A DNA stretch of 10,680 bases from an uncultured Oscillospiraceae bacterium (GTDB lineage Bacteria > Bacillota > Clostridia > Oscillospirales > Oscillospiraceae), in contig CAJTYO010000079.1 in the NCBI GenBank assembly GCA_910584045.1, forward strand, positions 1 to 10,680, in the 5' to 3' direction. The notes beneath the pieces were generated by a model, which saw only the letters and a list, made by a program, of their open reading frames with translations, did no database searches and was not told the DNA's origin. The translations under genes were made by a program, and so were the position numbers. Shown here piece after piece: positions 1 through 7,939 of this stretch; positions within the stretch are counted from its first letter, which is position 1; the number at the start of each line of letters is the position of its first letter.

Positions 1-3000
1 GGGGCCGGTGGACCTTGAACCAGGCGATGCGGAAGGCCATCATCACATAGGCCACCGCGTGGGCCTTGGGGAACAGATAGCCGATCTTGGCCAGGGAGTC
101 GATGTACCACTCCGGCACGTCGTGCTCCTTCATGGCCTCCACCCAGCCCTCCTCAAAGCCGCCCTTCTTCACCTTCCCCTTCCGCACGGACTCCATGATC
201 TTGAAGCTCATCTTGGGGTCCAGGCCCTTGGAGATGAGGTAGAGCATGATGTCGTCCCGACACCCCACGGTCTGGGTGACGGAGGCGGTGCCATTGACGA
301 TCAGCTCCCGGGCGTTGCCCAGCCACACGTCCGTGCCGTGGGAGAAGCCGGACAGGCGCACCAGGGTGTTGAAGTCCCTGGGCTGGGTGTCCACCAGCAT
401 CTGACGGGTGAACTTGGTGTTGAACTCCGGGATGGCCACGGCCCCCGTGGGGCCCAGCAGGGGGTCGTCCTCGAAGCCCAGGGCCCGGCTGGTGGTGAAC
501 AGACTCATGGTCTCCGGGTCGTCCAGGGGTATCTGCCGGGCGTTGACCCCCGTCAGGTCCTCCAGCATCCGCACGATGGACGGGTCGTCGTGGCCCAGCA
601 TATCCAGCTTCAGCAGGTTGTCCTCCATGCAGTGGTATTCAAAGTGGGTGGTGATGATGTCGCTGCCGGCGGCGTCCGCCGGGTGCTGGACGGGGCAGAA
701 GTCCTCCACGTCCATATCGTCGGGCACCACCACCAGGCCGCCGGGGTGCTGGCCGGTGGTGCGCTTCACCCCCACGCAGCCCAGGGTCAGCCGGTTCTCC
801 TCCGCCCGGCCGGGGTTCAGGCCCCGGGCCTCCAGGTACTTTTTCACATAGCCGTAGGCGGTCTTGTCCGCCACGGTGCCGATGGTGCCCGCCCGGAACA
901 CCTGGCTCTCGCCAAACATCTCGATGGCGTGGCGGTGGGCCCGGGCCTGGTACTCCCCGGAGAAGTTCAGATCGATGTCCGGCACCTTGCCGCCGCCGTA
1001 GCCCAGGAAGGTCTCGAAGGGGATGTCAAAGCCGTCTTTGACGTATTTTGTCCCGCACACGGGGCAGTCCTTGTCCGGCATATCCGCGCCGCAGCCGTAG
1101 GAGCCGTCCTGGATGAACTCGCTGTGCCTGCACCTGGGGCAGCGGTAGTGGGGGGGCAGGGCGTTGACCTCGGTGATGCCGGACATATAGGCCGCCAGGG
1201 AGGAGCCCACCGACCCCCGGGAGCCCACCAGATACCCGTTCTCCAGGGAGCGCTGGACCAGCTTCTGGGCGGACATATACACCACGTCGTACTTGCCCAG
1301 AATGCCGCCCAGCTCCACGTTCAGCCGGTCCACGATCAGCTGGGGCGGGTCCTCGCCGTACAGCTCGCGGACCTTGTCCCACACCAGGCGGTTGAGCTCC
1401 TCCTCGGAGTTTTCCAGCCGCGGGGGGAACAGCTTCCCCTTGGGCAGCAGATCGAAGGTCTCCACCTCCTCCGCGACGGCCCGGGTGTTGGTGACCACCA
1501 CCTCCATGGCCTTCTCCTCCCCCAGGTAGGCGAACTCCTCCAGCATCTCGCCGGTGGTCTTGAAGTAGATGGGAAGGGGCTGGTCGCAGTCGGCAAATTT
1601 CTTGGAATCCAGCAGGATGTGGCGGAATATCTCGTCCTCCGGGTCCAGAAAGTGTACGTCCCCGGTGGCGCACACGGGCTTGCCCAGCTCCTCGCCCAGG
1701 CGGACGATGGTGCGGTTGAAGTTCCGCAGCTCCTCCTCGTCCCGGGCCAGGCCCTCCCGCAGCATGAAGGCGTTGTTGCACAGGGGCTGAATCTCCAGGA
1801 AGTCGTAAAAGGAGGCGATGCGCTTAAGCTCCGCCCAGTCCCTGTAGGCGGCCACCGCCTGGAACAGCTCCCCGGCCTCGCAGGCGGAGCCCACAATCAG
1901 CCCCTCCCGGTGGGCCGCCAGCTCGTCCTTGGGCACCAGAGGGAAGCGCTTGAGGTACTCCAGGTTGGACTTGGACACCAGCTGGTAGAGATTTTTAAGT
2001 CCCGTCTTATTTTTGGCGATGAGGATGATGTGCCGGGGCTTGCTCTTGACGCCGCTCCTTTTCCGCAGGGCGGGCATGGCGGCGTTGACGGCCTGGAGGG
2101 ACCGCACCCCCATCTCCTCCAGCATCCGGAAGAAATGGGGGAGGAAGAGGCCGCATGTAGCCGCGTCGTCGCTGGCCCGGTGGTGCTGGAAGGCGGGGAG
2201 CTTCAGATGCTCGGCCACCACGTCCAGCTTGTACCTCCCCAGCGCCGGCAGCAGGTTCTGGGCCAGGACCAGGGTGTCCACATAGGTGGGGTCGAACTCC
2301 AGCCCCGCCTCCCGGCAGCCCGCGCGGATGAAGCCGACGTCGAACTCGGCGTTGTGGGCGGCCAGGGGCCGGCCCCCGACGAAGTCCAGAAAGTCCCGCA
2401 GGGCCCGGGCGGGCTTGGGCGCGCCCCGGAGCATCCGGTCGGTGATGCCGGTGAGGGCGATGATCTCGTTGGACAGGTGCCGCCCCGGGTCCACGAAGGT
2501 CTGGAACCGGTCGACGATCTCGCCGTTTCGGATGACCGCCGCGCCGATCTCGGTGATGGCCTCCTCACTGACCCGCAGGCCGGTGGTCTCGATGTCGAAG
2601 GCGACAAACTCGTCGGAAAAGGCGGCCTCCCCCGTGCCGTGGACGGCCACCCGGTCGTCCAGGTTGTTGACGAAGTAGCCCTCCATGCCGTATAGGATTT
2701 TGATCGTCTTGGCGGAGTGCCAGGCGTCGGGGAAGCCCTGGACCACGCCGTGGTCGGTGATGGCGATGGCGGGGTGGCCCCAGGCCTCGGCCCGCCTGAC
2801 GATGTTGCCGTCTGGTCCGGCCTTGGGACTGAGGGAGGACAGCGCGTCCATGTTGGAGAAGGTGGTGTGGGCGTGGAGCTCCACCCGCTTGATTTCCGCC
2901 GTATCCTGGCGCATGGCGTGGGGGAAGGCGGCGATGTTCCGGGGATCGACGAGGATGTCGCTTCCGTCCCGGCTGAGGCGGACATAGCCCTGGACCTTCA

Positions 3001-3514
3001 CCCACATGCCGGGCTTGATCTCCTTTTTCATCCTGGCCATATCCTCCTTCTCCAGGAACTTGGTGACCTGGACGGAGGCGTTGAAGTCGGTGAGGGCGAA
3101 GGAGAGGCAGAAGACCCCGGGCCGCCGGGTCTCCCGCAGCTCGGCGGAGAAGACCCGGCCGGCCACCACCACGTTCCCCATCTTCGGGTTTAACCCCTCT
3201 ATGGGCTGGACGGCGCCCCGGATGGGGCCGCCCATGAGGACCTCCTCCTTTTTCTTCTCCGGCCCCGGGGCGGCCGGGGCGGCGACGGTCTGGCGGATGG
3301 AGACCCGGCTGAGGGCGTAGGCCTCCGCCACGGCGGCGGTCAGCTCCGCCTCTCTCTCCCCCAGGCTCCGTGGAACGGTGAGGGCGAGGTCCATCGTCCT
3401 GTTTGCCCGCTCCACCTCGGCGGCGGTCAGGAACGCCCCGTTCAGAAGGACGCGCAGGTCCCGGGAGAGGGGGAGAGAGGGAAATAATTCAAAAAAGGGA
3501 ATCTGCTGTGACAT
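1..3514 (-). CDS. polC: DNA polymerase III alpha subunit, PolC type (C-terminus outside window)
   Basis: This is the replicative DNA polymerase of low-GC-type Gram-positive bacteria, acting at the fork with built-in 3'-5' proofreading. The window carries 1171 codons from the N-terminus; the family is usually about 1430-1450 residues, so roughly 250 are off the left edge. Domains in order: an N-terminal region and OB-fold (about 1-205); a PHP domain opening with VELHAHTTFSNMDALSS (211-227) and AITDHG (250-255); an inserted DEDDh exonuclease (about 302-460) with DIETTG (D307, E309), NAEFD (D392) and HHRASDD (H445, D450); the rest of PHP; a four-cysteine zinc motif (C792, C795, C808 and C817/C820); and the polymerase palm with PDIDLNFSG (D846, D848) and KLDMLGHD (D971). 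The chosen ATG at 3514 has AGAAGGA 11 nt upstream; an in-frame ATG at 3526 overlaps that site and is less likely. It lies 102 nt after pcrA. The reading frame is intact. Family assignment is near certain. Confidence 0.97.
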   Translation of the reverse strand, partial: MSQQIPFFELFPSLPLSRDLRVLLNGAFLTAAEVERANRTMDLALTVPRSLGEREAELTAAVAEAYALSRVSIRQTVAAPAAPGPEKKKEEVLMGGPIRGAVQPIEGLNPKMGNVVVAGRVFSAELRETRRPGVFCLSFALTDFNASVQVTKFLEKEDMARMKKEIKPGMWVKVQGYVRLSRDGSDILVDPRNIAAFPHAMRQDTAEIKRVELHAHTTFSNMDALSSLSPKAGPDGNIVRRAEAWGHPAIAITDHGVVQGFPDAWHSAKTIKILYGMEGYFVNNLDDRVAVHGTGEAAFSDEFVAFDIETTGLRVSEEAITEIGAAVIRNGEIVDRFQTFVDPGRHLSNEIIALTGITDRMLRGAPKPARALRDFLDFVGGRPLAAHNAEFDVGFIRAGCREAGLEFDPTYVDTLVLAQNLLPALGRYKLDVVAEHLKLPAFQHHRASDDAATCGLFLPHFFRMLEEMGVRSLQAVNAAMPALRKRSGVKSKPRHIILIAKNKTGLKNLYQLVSKSNLEYLKRFPLVPKDELAAHREGLIVGSACEAGELFQAVAAYRDWAELKRIASFYDFLEIQPLCNNAFMLREGLARDEEELRNFNRTIVRLGEELGKPVCATGDVHFLDPEDEIFRHILLDSKKFADCDQPLPIYFKTTGEMLEEFAYLGEEKAMEVVVTNTRAVAEEVETFDLLPKGKLFPPRLENSEEELNRLVWDKVRELYGEDPPQLIVDRLNVELGGILGKYDVVYMSAQKLVQRSLENGYLVGSRGSVGSSLAAYMSGITEVNALPPHYRCPRCRHSEFIQDGSYGCGADMPDKDCPVCGTKYVKDGFDIPFETFLGYGGGKVPDIDLNFSGEYQARAHRHAIEMFGESQVFRAGTIGTVADKTAYGYVKKYLEARGLNPGRAEENRLTLGCVGVKRTTGQHPGGLVVVPDDMDVEDFCPVQHPADAAGSDIITTHFEYHCMEDNLLKLDMLGHDDPSIVRMLEDLTGVNARQIPLDDPETMSLFTTSRALGFEDDPLLGPTGAVAIPEFNTKFTRQMLVDTQPRDFNTLVRLSGFSHGTDVWLGNARELIVNGTASVTQTVGCRDDIMLYLISKGLDPKMSFKIMESVRKGKVKKGGFEEGWVEAMKEHDVPEWYIDSLAKIGYLFPKAHAVAYVMMAFRIAWFKVHRP

Positions 3515-3525
3515 TGTGTAATCCA

Positions 3526-3550
3526 TCCTTCTCCGCCGCGCTGCGCGCGG
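3526..3550 (-). promoter_or_regulatory. polC leader: GC hairpin next to the ribosome binding site
   Basis: On the minus strand a 6-bp all-GC stem with a 3-nt loop (CCGCGC-GCA-GCGCGG, 3550-3536) ends one base before the purine-rich ribosome binding site GGAGAAGGA (3534-3526). That site is followed by the ATG at 3514. The stem is seen directly. Whether it affects polC translation is inference; a short GC stem can arise by chance at this base composition. A TTGACA at 3563-3558 in the same gap has no -10 partner. The rest of the 102-nt pcrA-polC gap shows no terminator. Confidence 0.3.
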
Positions 3551-3616
3551 CACGGATTGTCAAAAGGCCCTCTGCCGGCGTCAGGCGGACGGGCCGGTAT
3601 TTTGCGGGGGACGGCG

Positions 3617-6010
3617 TCAGAGCCTGGTAATCAGCTTCCCCGCCGTTTTGAGCATCAGCTTCTTTGTCCCCGCCCCGTCGAAGGCGACCTCCACCAGGGC
3701 GTCGCCCCCCATGGGGCGGACAGACAGCACCATTCCCTTTCCAAAGGTGCGGTGGGAAATCATCTCCCCCTTCTCCAGCTGGAGAAGCTCGCCGGAGGAC
3801 CCGCCGGGGGCCGTGAAGCCCGGGTCCCGGCGGGGACGGACATACCGCTGCGGCGCGGGGGAGGGGCGGCCGGAGGGGACCGGGCGGGGCGGCGCGTCGC
3901 TCTGCCGGTCGACGGGGCCCTCGGGCAGCTCGGCCAGGAAGCGGGAGGGGGGATTGGCGTTGGTCCGGCCGTACAGCATCCTCTGCCGGGCCGAGACCAG
4001 GGTCAGCTGCCGCCGGGCCCGGGTCATGGCCACATAGCACAGCCGCCGCTCCTCCTCCATCTCCTCCTCGTCCCCCGACGCGCGGCTGCCGGGGAAGATG
4101 CCCTCCTCCATGCCCACCACATATACGTTGGGAAACTCCAGCCCCTTGGCCGAGTGCATCGTCATCAGCGACACGCAGTTGTCGCCCTCCGAGGCGTCGT
4201 CCAAATCCGTGTAAAGCGCCACGCTGTCCAGAAAGCCCGCCAGGGAGGCAATGTCCGGGTCCGCCTCCAGAAAGCCGATAATGCTTGAGCGCAGCTCCTG
4301 CACGTTCTCGATCCGGCCCCGGCTCTCCATGGTGTTCTTCTCCTCCAGCGCCTTGACGTACTGGCTCTTCTCACACACCGCGTCGTACAGCTCCGGCAGC
4401 GCCAGCGTCTCCTCCAGCTCGCGCAGCTGTCCGATCATGGACGTGAAGGCCCGCAGCTTGGACGCGCCCGCCTTCAGCTCCGGATAGTCCCCGGCATGGG
4501 AGATGACCTCCCACAGGCTCTTCCCCGCCCCGGCGGCCAGCTGGGCCGCCCGGTCCATGGTGGCGCCGCCGATGCCCCGGGCCGGGACGTTCACTATCCG
4601 GCGCAGCCGCAGGTCGTCCAGCGGGTTGTTGATCACGCACAGGTAGGCCAGCATATCCTTGACCTCCGCCCGGTCGAAGAACTTCATGCCCCCGTACACC
4701 CGGTAGGGGATGCCGTTGCGCTTGAGGGCCATCTCCAGGGCGTTGGACTGGGCGTTCATGCGGTAGAGCACGGCGCTGTCCCGCCAGCTCTCCCCCCGGC
4801 CATAGCTCTCCATGATCCGGCCCGCCACATAGGCCGCCTCGTCGCCCTCGCTCAAAACCGTCCGCACCACCACCCGGTCCCCGGGGCCCGCCTCGGTCCA
4901 CAGGGTCTTGCCCTTGCGGCCGGTGTTGTTTCGGATGACCGTGTTGGCCGCGTCCAGGATGTTCTGGGTGGAGCGGTAGTTCTGCTCCAGGCGGATGGTG
5001 CGGCAGGCGTCGTACTGCTCCTCAAAGCTGAGGATGTTCTCGATATTGGCCCCGCGGAAGCGGTAGATGGACTGGTCGTCGTCCCCCACCACGCAGATGT
5101 TCTCATACCCCCCCGCCAGCAGGCGGGCCAGCAGGTACTGCAGGTGGTTGGTGTCCTGGTACTCGTCGATGAGCACATAGCGGAACTTCCGCTGGTAGTA
5201 GGCCCGGACCTCCTCGTCCTTTTGCAGCAGGTGGACGGTGTGGAGGATGATGTCGTCAAAGTCCATGGCGTTGGCCTCCCGCAGGCGGCGCTGATAGCCG
5301 GCGTAGATCTCCGCCAGCCGGGGCGCGCGCCAGTCCCGGGAGGTCCGGCTCTCCTGGGCGTACCGGTCCGGGGACCAGTCCTTGTCCTTGGCGTTGGAGA
5401 TGGCCGTCAGCACCGAGCGGGGGTTGAACTCCTTCTCGTCCAGGCTCATATCCTTCAGGATGTCCTTGACGACCCGCTTGCTGTCGTCTGTATCGTAGAT
5501 GGTGAAGCTGCCGTCGAAGCCCGCGCCCAGCCGCTCCACGTCCCGGCGCAGAATGCGGATGCAGGCGGAGTGGAATGTGGCGGCCCAGATGTCGCGGGAG
5601 GCGGGGCCGCACATCCTTTCCAGCCGCTCCTTCAGCTCGCCGGCGGCCTTGTTGGTGAAGGTGATGGCGATGACCGACCAGGGCGCGGCGCTCTCCACGG
5701 CGCACAGGCGCACGGCCTCCCGCCAGTCCTCCGGGCCGGGATTTTCCGGGAAATGCTCCAGAAAGGCCAGGTCCTTCTCCTCCGCCCAGGGGGGAATCTC
5801 GTCGGCGTCGCTGCCCCGGCCGAAGGTCAGCAGGTTGTCCACCCGGTTGATAAGCACCGTGGTCTTCCCGCTGCCCGCCCCGGCCAGCAGCAGCAGGGGG
5901 CCCTCGGTGGCCAGCACGGCCTCCCGCTGGCTGGGGTTCATGTGTTGATAGCGCCGGGCGATGACGGCCCGGCGGGCGGCTGCGTAGCGGCCGGCAAAAT
6001 CCTGTGTCAT
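3617..6010 (-). CDS. pcrA: ATP-dependent 3'-5' DNA helicase, UvrD/PcrA family
   Basis: A 797-residue superfamily 1A helicase that unwinds DNA during repair and plasmid replication and clears proteins from DNA; B. subtilis PcrA is about 740 residues. All classical motifs are visible: Walker A GAGSGKTT (44-51), Ia ITFTNKAA (116-123), II VLIDEYQDTN (279-288), III VVGDDDQSIYRFRGA (307-321), IV LEQNYRSTQN (341-350), V VSLMTMHSAKGLEF (613-626) and VI EERRLCYVAMTRARR (653-667). A proline- and arginine-rich linker (about 698-740) leads to a C-terminal Tudor-like module (HRTFGKGMV to the end), typical of PcrA. About 45 extra residues (64-110) separate motifs I and Ia. The frame is open upstream to 6331, but the start is placed at 6010 because homology begins there and a promoter lies at 6079-6051. 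A purine-rich GAGGAAAGAGAG precedes it. polC follows 102 nt downstream. PcrA is preferred over UvrD because the host looks Gram-positive. Confidence 0.95.
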   Translation of the reverse strand: MTQDFAGRYAAARRAVIARRYQHMNPSQREAVLATEGPLLLLAGAGSGKTTVLINRVDNLLTFGRGSDADEIPPWAEEKDLAFLEHFPENPGPEDWREAVRLCAVESAAPWSVIAITFTNKAAGELKERLERMCGPASRDIWAATFHSACIRILRRDVERLGAGFDGSFTIYDTDDSKRVVKDILKDMSLDEKEFNPRSVLTAISNAKDKDWSPDRYAQESRTSRDWRAPRLAEIYAGYQRRLREANAMDFDDIILHTVHLLQKDEEVRAYYQRKFRYVLIDEYQDTNHLQYLLARLLAGGYENICVVGDDDQSIYRFRGANIENILSFEEQYDACRTIRLEQNYRSTQNILDAANTVIRNNTGRKGKTLWTEAGPGDRVVVRTVLSEGDEAAYVAGRIMESYGRGESWRDSAVLYRMNAQSNALEMALKRNGIPYRVYGGMKFFDRAEVKDMLAYLCVINNPLDDLRLRRIVNVPARGIGGATMDRAAQLAAGAGKSLWEVISHAGDYPELKAGASKLRAFTSMIGQLRELEETLALPELYDAVCEKSQYVKALEEKNTMESRGRIENVQELRSSIIGFLEADPDIASLAGFLDSVALYTDLDDASEGDNCVSLMTMHSAKGLEFPNVYVVGMEEGIFPGSRASGDEEEMEEERRLCYVAMTRARRQLTLVSARQRMLYGRTNANPPSRFLAELPEGPVDRQSDAPPRPVPSGRPSPAPQRYVRPRRDPGFTAPGGSSGELLQLEKGEMISHRTFGKGMVLSVRPMGGDALVEVAFDGAGTKKLMLKTAGKLITRL

Positions 6011-6050
6011 ATGTATGTGTCGTCTCTCTTTCCTCAGATGTCTCTCCCCT

Positions 6051-6079
6051 ATTCTACTATTCTTCGGCGGCGGGGTCAA
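6051..6079 (-). promoter_or_regulatory. SigA-type promoter of pcrA
   Basis: On the minus strand TTGACC (6079-6074) and TAGAAT (6056-6051) are separated by exactly 17 nt, five of six matches each to the housekeeping consensus. Transcription would begin near 6044, giving a leader of about 35 nt before the pcrA ATG at 6010. This is the best-looking promoter in the window. No operator-like repeat was seen over it. Confidence 0.75.
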
Positions 6080-6164
6080 CGGGTAATTTCCATTTCCCCC
6101 GGGTTTGTTCCCGGCCGCCGCCGCGGGCGGGAAGGAGGCATTCTGCGAAAAGGCAGGGCGGCGG

Positions 6165-6198
6165 AAAACACATACGGCCCTCCGCCATCGGAGGGCCG
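6165..6198 (-). terminator. Hairpin terminator of the ABC exporter unit
   Basis: A perfect 10-bp stem, CGGCCCTCCG / CGGAGGGCCG (6175-6184 and 6189-6198), closes a 4-nt loop. On the minus strand it is followed by TATGTGTTTT, with the T run at 6168-6165. The uridine tract is interrupted, so it is a moderate intrinsic terminator in the right place: 58 nt after the small ORF and about 150 nt after the permease stop. It also separates the exporter unit from the pcrA promoter. On the plus strand the hairpin has no T tail. Confidence 0.6.
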
Positions 6199-6255
6199 AA
6201 ATGCTCGCCGCAGACCCGGCGGCAGGTGGGGGATGCGCGGGAACGGGGCCCCGCT

Positions 6256-6336
6256 CTACAGCAGAAACCGGAGCGCCAGAACCGCGGAGGCCTCGTTGAC
6301 GGCGGCCTGCAAAGCGGCGAAGAAAAGCCAAAACAT
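6256..6336 (-). CDS. Possible 26-residue hydrophobic small protein after the permease
   Basis: I do not recognise this ORF in any family. It begins 10 nt after the permease stop codon, with ribosome binding site GAGGG (6347-6343) placed 6 nt before the ATG, and ends at TAG (6258-6256), still before the terminator at 6198. The peptide starts MFWLFFAALQ, ends ALRFLL, and has only two charged residues (one Glu, one Arg). It could be a single membrane-spanning segment. Position and ribosome binding site argue for translation with the exporter as a third cistron, possibly an accessory peptide. Against it: an ORF of 27 codons arises easily by chance in GC-rich DNA, and no conservation can be tested here. 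It could also be a remnant of a longer gene. Confidence 0.35.
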   Translation of the reverse strand: MFWLFFAALQAAVNEASAVLALRFLL

Positions 6337-6346
6337 CCTGCGCCCT

Positions 6347-7939
6347 CTACAGCTCCATAAACCGCTCCGCCCCCCGGGTGTGAAGCCAGCGCAGCAGCGC
6401 GCCGCCGGCCGCCAGCAGCGCCAGCGCGCACACCGCCAGCGCCCCCGCCCCGCCCACCGGGCCGGACAGCATCACCGTCAGCGCGCCGCAGCCTATGGCC
6501 GCGGCCATGCCGCCGAAGGTGGAGAGCATGGCGGCGGCCGACTGCTTGACCACCACCATATCGTTCACCGCGTCCAGCTTGGGAAACAGCAGGTTGATTA
6601 CAAGTCCCATCAGGGCGGTGAATCCGGCGAAGGCCAGGGTGAACAGCAGCAGCGCGCCGCCCTCCGCCAGGCTCAGCCCCAGTCCCCAGCTCAGCCCCGC
6701 CGTACACAGCGCCCCGCAGGGACCGGCCAGCAGCAGCTGAAAGCAGACTTTTACATCCAGCGCCTCCGCCGCGGAGACGGGGGCCTCCTTGAGAATCCAC
6801 AGGTTCTGTCCCTCCAGGCTGACGGAGGAGGCGGCGACGGCTACCGTGGACAGCAGGAACGCCTCCCCCGCCGCCAGCAGGGCCGGCAGCGGGAAGCCGC
6901 CCAGCCCCGCCGCCGCCAGCTGCGCCCGCAGGCTCCCGCCCATCACCGCCGCCGCAATCCCGGCGATAACCAGCAGGATAAGGCCGACGCCGGTGTTGAA
7001 CAGATAGATGGGCGTGCCGAAATACCGGTCGGCCTCCTTGCGCAGCAGGGCCTTTCGCCGGCCCGCCGCCTTCAGACGGCCCAGGCGGTAGGCCGGACGC
7101 TTGCCGTGGCTGCTCAGACCGGTGAGGACCCGCTGGTAGTTTCTGGCGAACAGCCACGCCGCCGCCAGCACGGGCGCAAGGCTCAGCAGACAGAACATGG
7201 CCAGCGTCTCCCAATCGCCGCACACGCCCCTCTGAAACAGCAGGAACGGTACGCCCCAGACGGTAAACGCGCCGGCGGCCTCCGCCCCCATGGCCCCGGC
7301 GGCCAGGACGGCAAGCGCCGCGTTCATCCGCATGGCCAGGAAGAACACCGCCGCCGCCATCAGCCCGTACAGCAGCAGGCTGACCGCCCTCCGGTTGGCG
7401 AACCGTCCGCCCAGCCAGCTCAGGACGAAGCCCGCCGCCAGGCTCAGGAGCGTGGGCAGCATCGCCAGAAACAGCGTCCCGGCGGCCAGCCGCAGGACGA
7501 ACAGCGCGCCGCCCCCGCCGCCGAACCACAGCCACGCCGCCCCTGCGGGCAGCAGCAGGAAGGCGCAGAACACCAGATTCTCCACATACAGCGCCGTCAG
7601 CTTCGCCAGCAGCGCCGTGAAGGCGCTCACCGGCATGGACAGCAGCAGGTCCGCGTCCCGGCCTCCGAACACCACGCCCTGAGCGGCGAAGACGGTGAAC
7701 ACCAATCCCATGACAACCGCCATGGCGCTCATCATCAGCAAAAGCAGCTCCAGACAGCCGGCCGCCGCCAGCTGTTCCCCGAGGGGAAAGCTGTACGACC
7801 CGGAAATGAACAGGCACAGCGCCGCCATCAGGGCAAGCGCCGCCCAGCCGGAGACCGCCTTCCTCCTGCCGCCCCCTATGCGGAAGGAGGCCAGCAGCGC
7901 CCACAGCTGCACCCGCGCCAGAATCAGAAATTTTCTCAT
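6347..7939 (-). CDS. ABC-2-type exporter permease, substrate unknown
   Basis: A 530-residue, very hydrophobic protein with about 11-13 likely membrane segments, for example near 31-48, 60-86, 118-140, 144-172, 188-218, 246-265, 312-335, 350-372, 400-425, 428-452 and 470-515. It should form the membrane channel of the exporter powered by the ATPase encoded just before it. The basic stretch around 277-305 (RLGRLKAAGRRKALLRKEADRY) is probably a cytoplasmic loop between two halves. Each half carries a related motif, DLLLSMPVS (97-105) and LWILKEAPVS (380-389). The size and the LEGQNLWILK motif resemble the uncharacterised 'putative ABC exporter' proteins of Clostridia; this is recall, not a search result. 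The ATG overlaps the ATPase stop (ATGA), with AAGGGAG (7953-7947) 7 nt upstream, so translation is probably coupled. The substrate cannot be read from the sequence. Confidence 0.82.
   Translation of the reverse strand: MRKFLILARVQLWALLASFRIGGGRRKAVSGWAALALMAALCLFISGSYSFPLGEQLAAAGCLELLLLMMSAMAVVMGLVFTVFAAQGVVFGGRDADLLLSMPVSAFTALLAKLTALYVENLVFCAFLLLPAGAAWLWFGGGGGALFVLRLAAGTLFLAMLPTLLSLAAGFVLSWLGGRFANRRAVSLLLYGLMAAAVFFLAMRMNAALAVLAAGAMGAEAAGAFTVWGVPFLLFQRGVCGDWETLAMFCLLSLAPVLAAAWLFARNYQRVLTGLSSHGKRPAYRLGRLKAAGRRKALLRKEADRYFGTPIYLFNTGVGLILLVIAGIAAAVMGGSLRAQLAAAGLGGFPLPALLAAGEAFLLSTVAVAASSVSLEGQNLWILKEAPVSAAEALDVKVCFQLLLAGPCGALCTAGLSWGLGLSLAEGGALLLFTLAFAGFTALMGLVINLLFPKLDAVNDMVVVKQSAAAMLSTFGGMAAAIGCGALTVMLSGPVGGAGALAVCALALLAAGGALLRWLHTRGAERFMEL

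Noticed and set aside
8..2695. An 895-codon open frame on the plus strand
   Set aside because: It is the complement of polC; the product is low-complexity and has no recognisable domain, while the minus strand carries intact PolC motifs.
3558..3563. Perfect TTGACA (minus strand) in the pcrA-polC gap as a polC promoter
   Set aside because: No -10-like hexamer occurs 15-19 nt downstream; that stretch is GC-only hairpin sequence.
3562..3573. The 12-mer AAAAGGCCCTCT, also at 10509-10520
   Set aside because: A few 12-base matches are expected by chance in a 10-kb GC-rich window, and the flanks do not match.
6083..6125. Weak palindromes (CCGGG-TTTGTT-CCCGG and CCGC-rich repeats) upstream of the pcrA promoter
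   Set aside because: The stem is only 5 bp and the other repeats are imperfect; at this GC content they are expected by chance.
6011..6331. N-terminal extension of PcrA to the in-frame ATG at 6331
   Set aside because: The extension crosses the terminator and the pcrA promoter, has no helicase homology, and the ATG at 6010 matches the family N-terminus.
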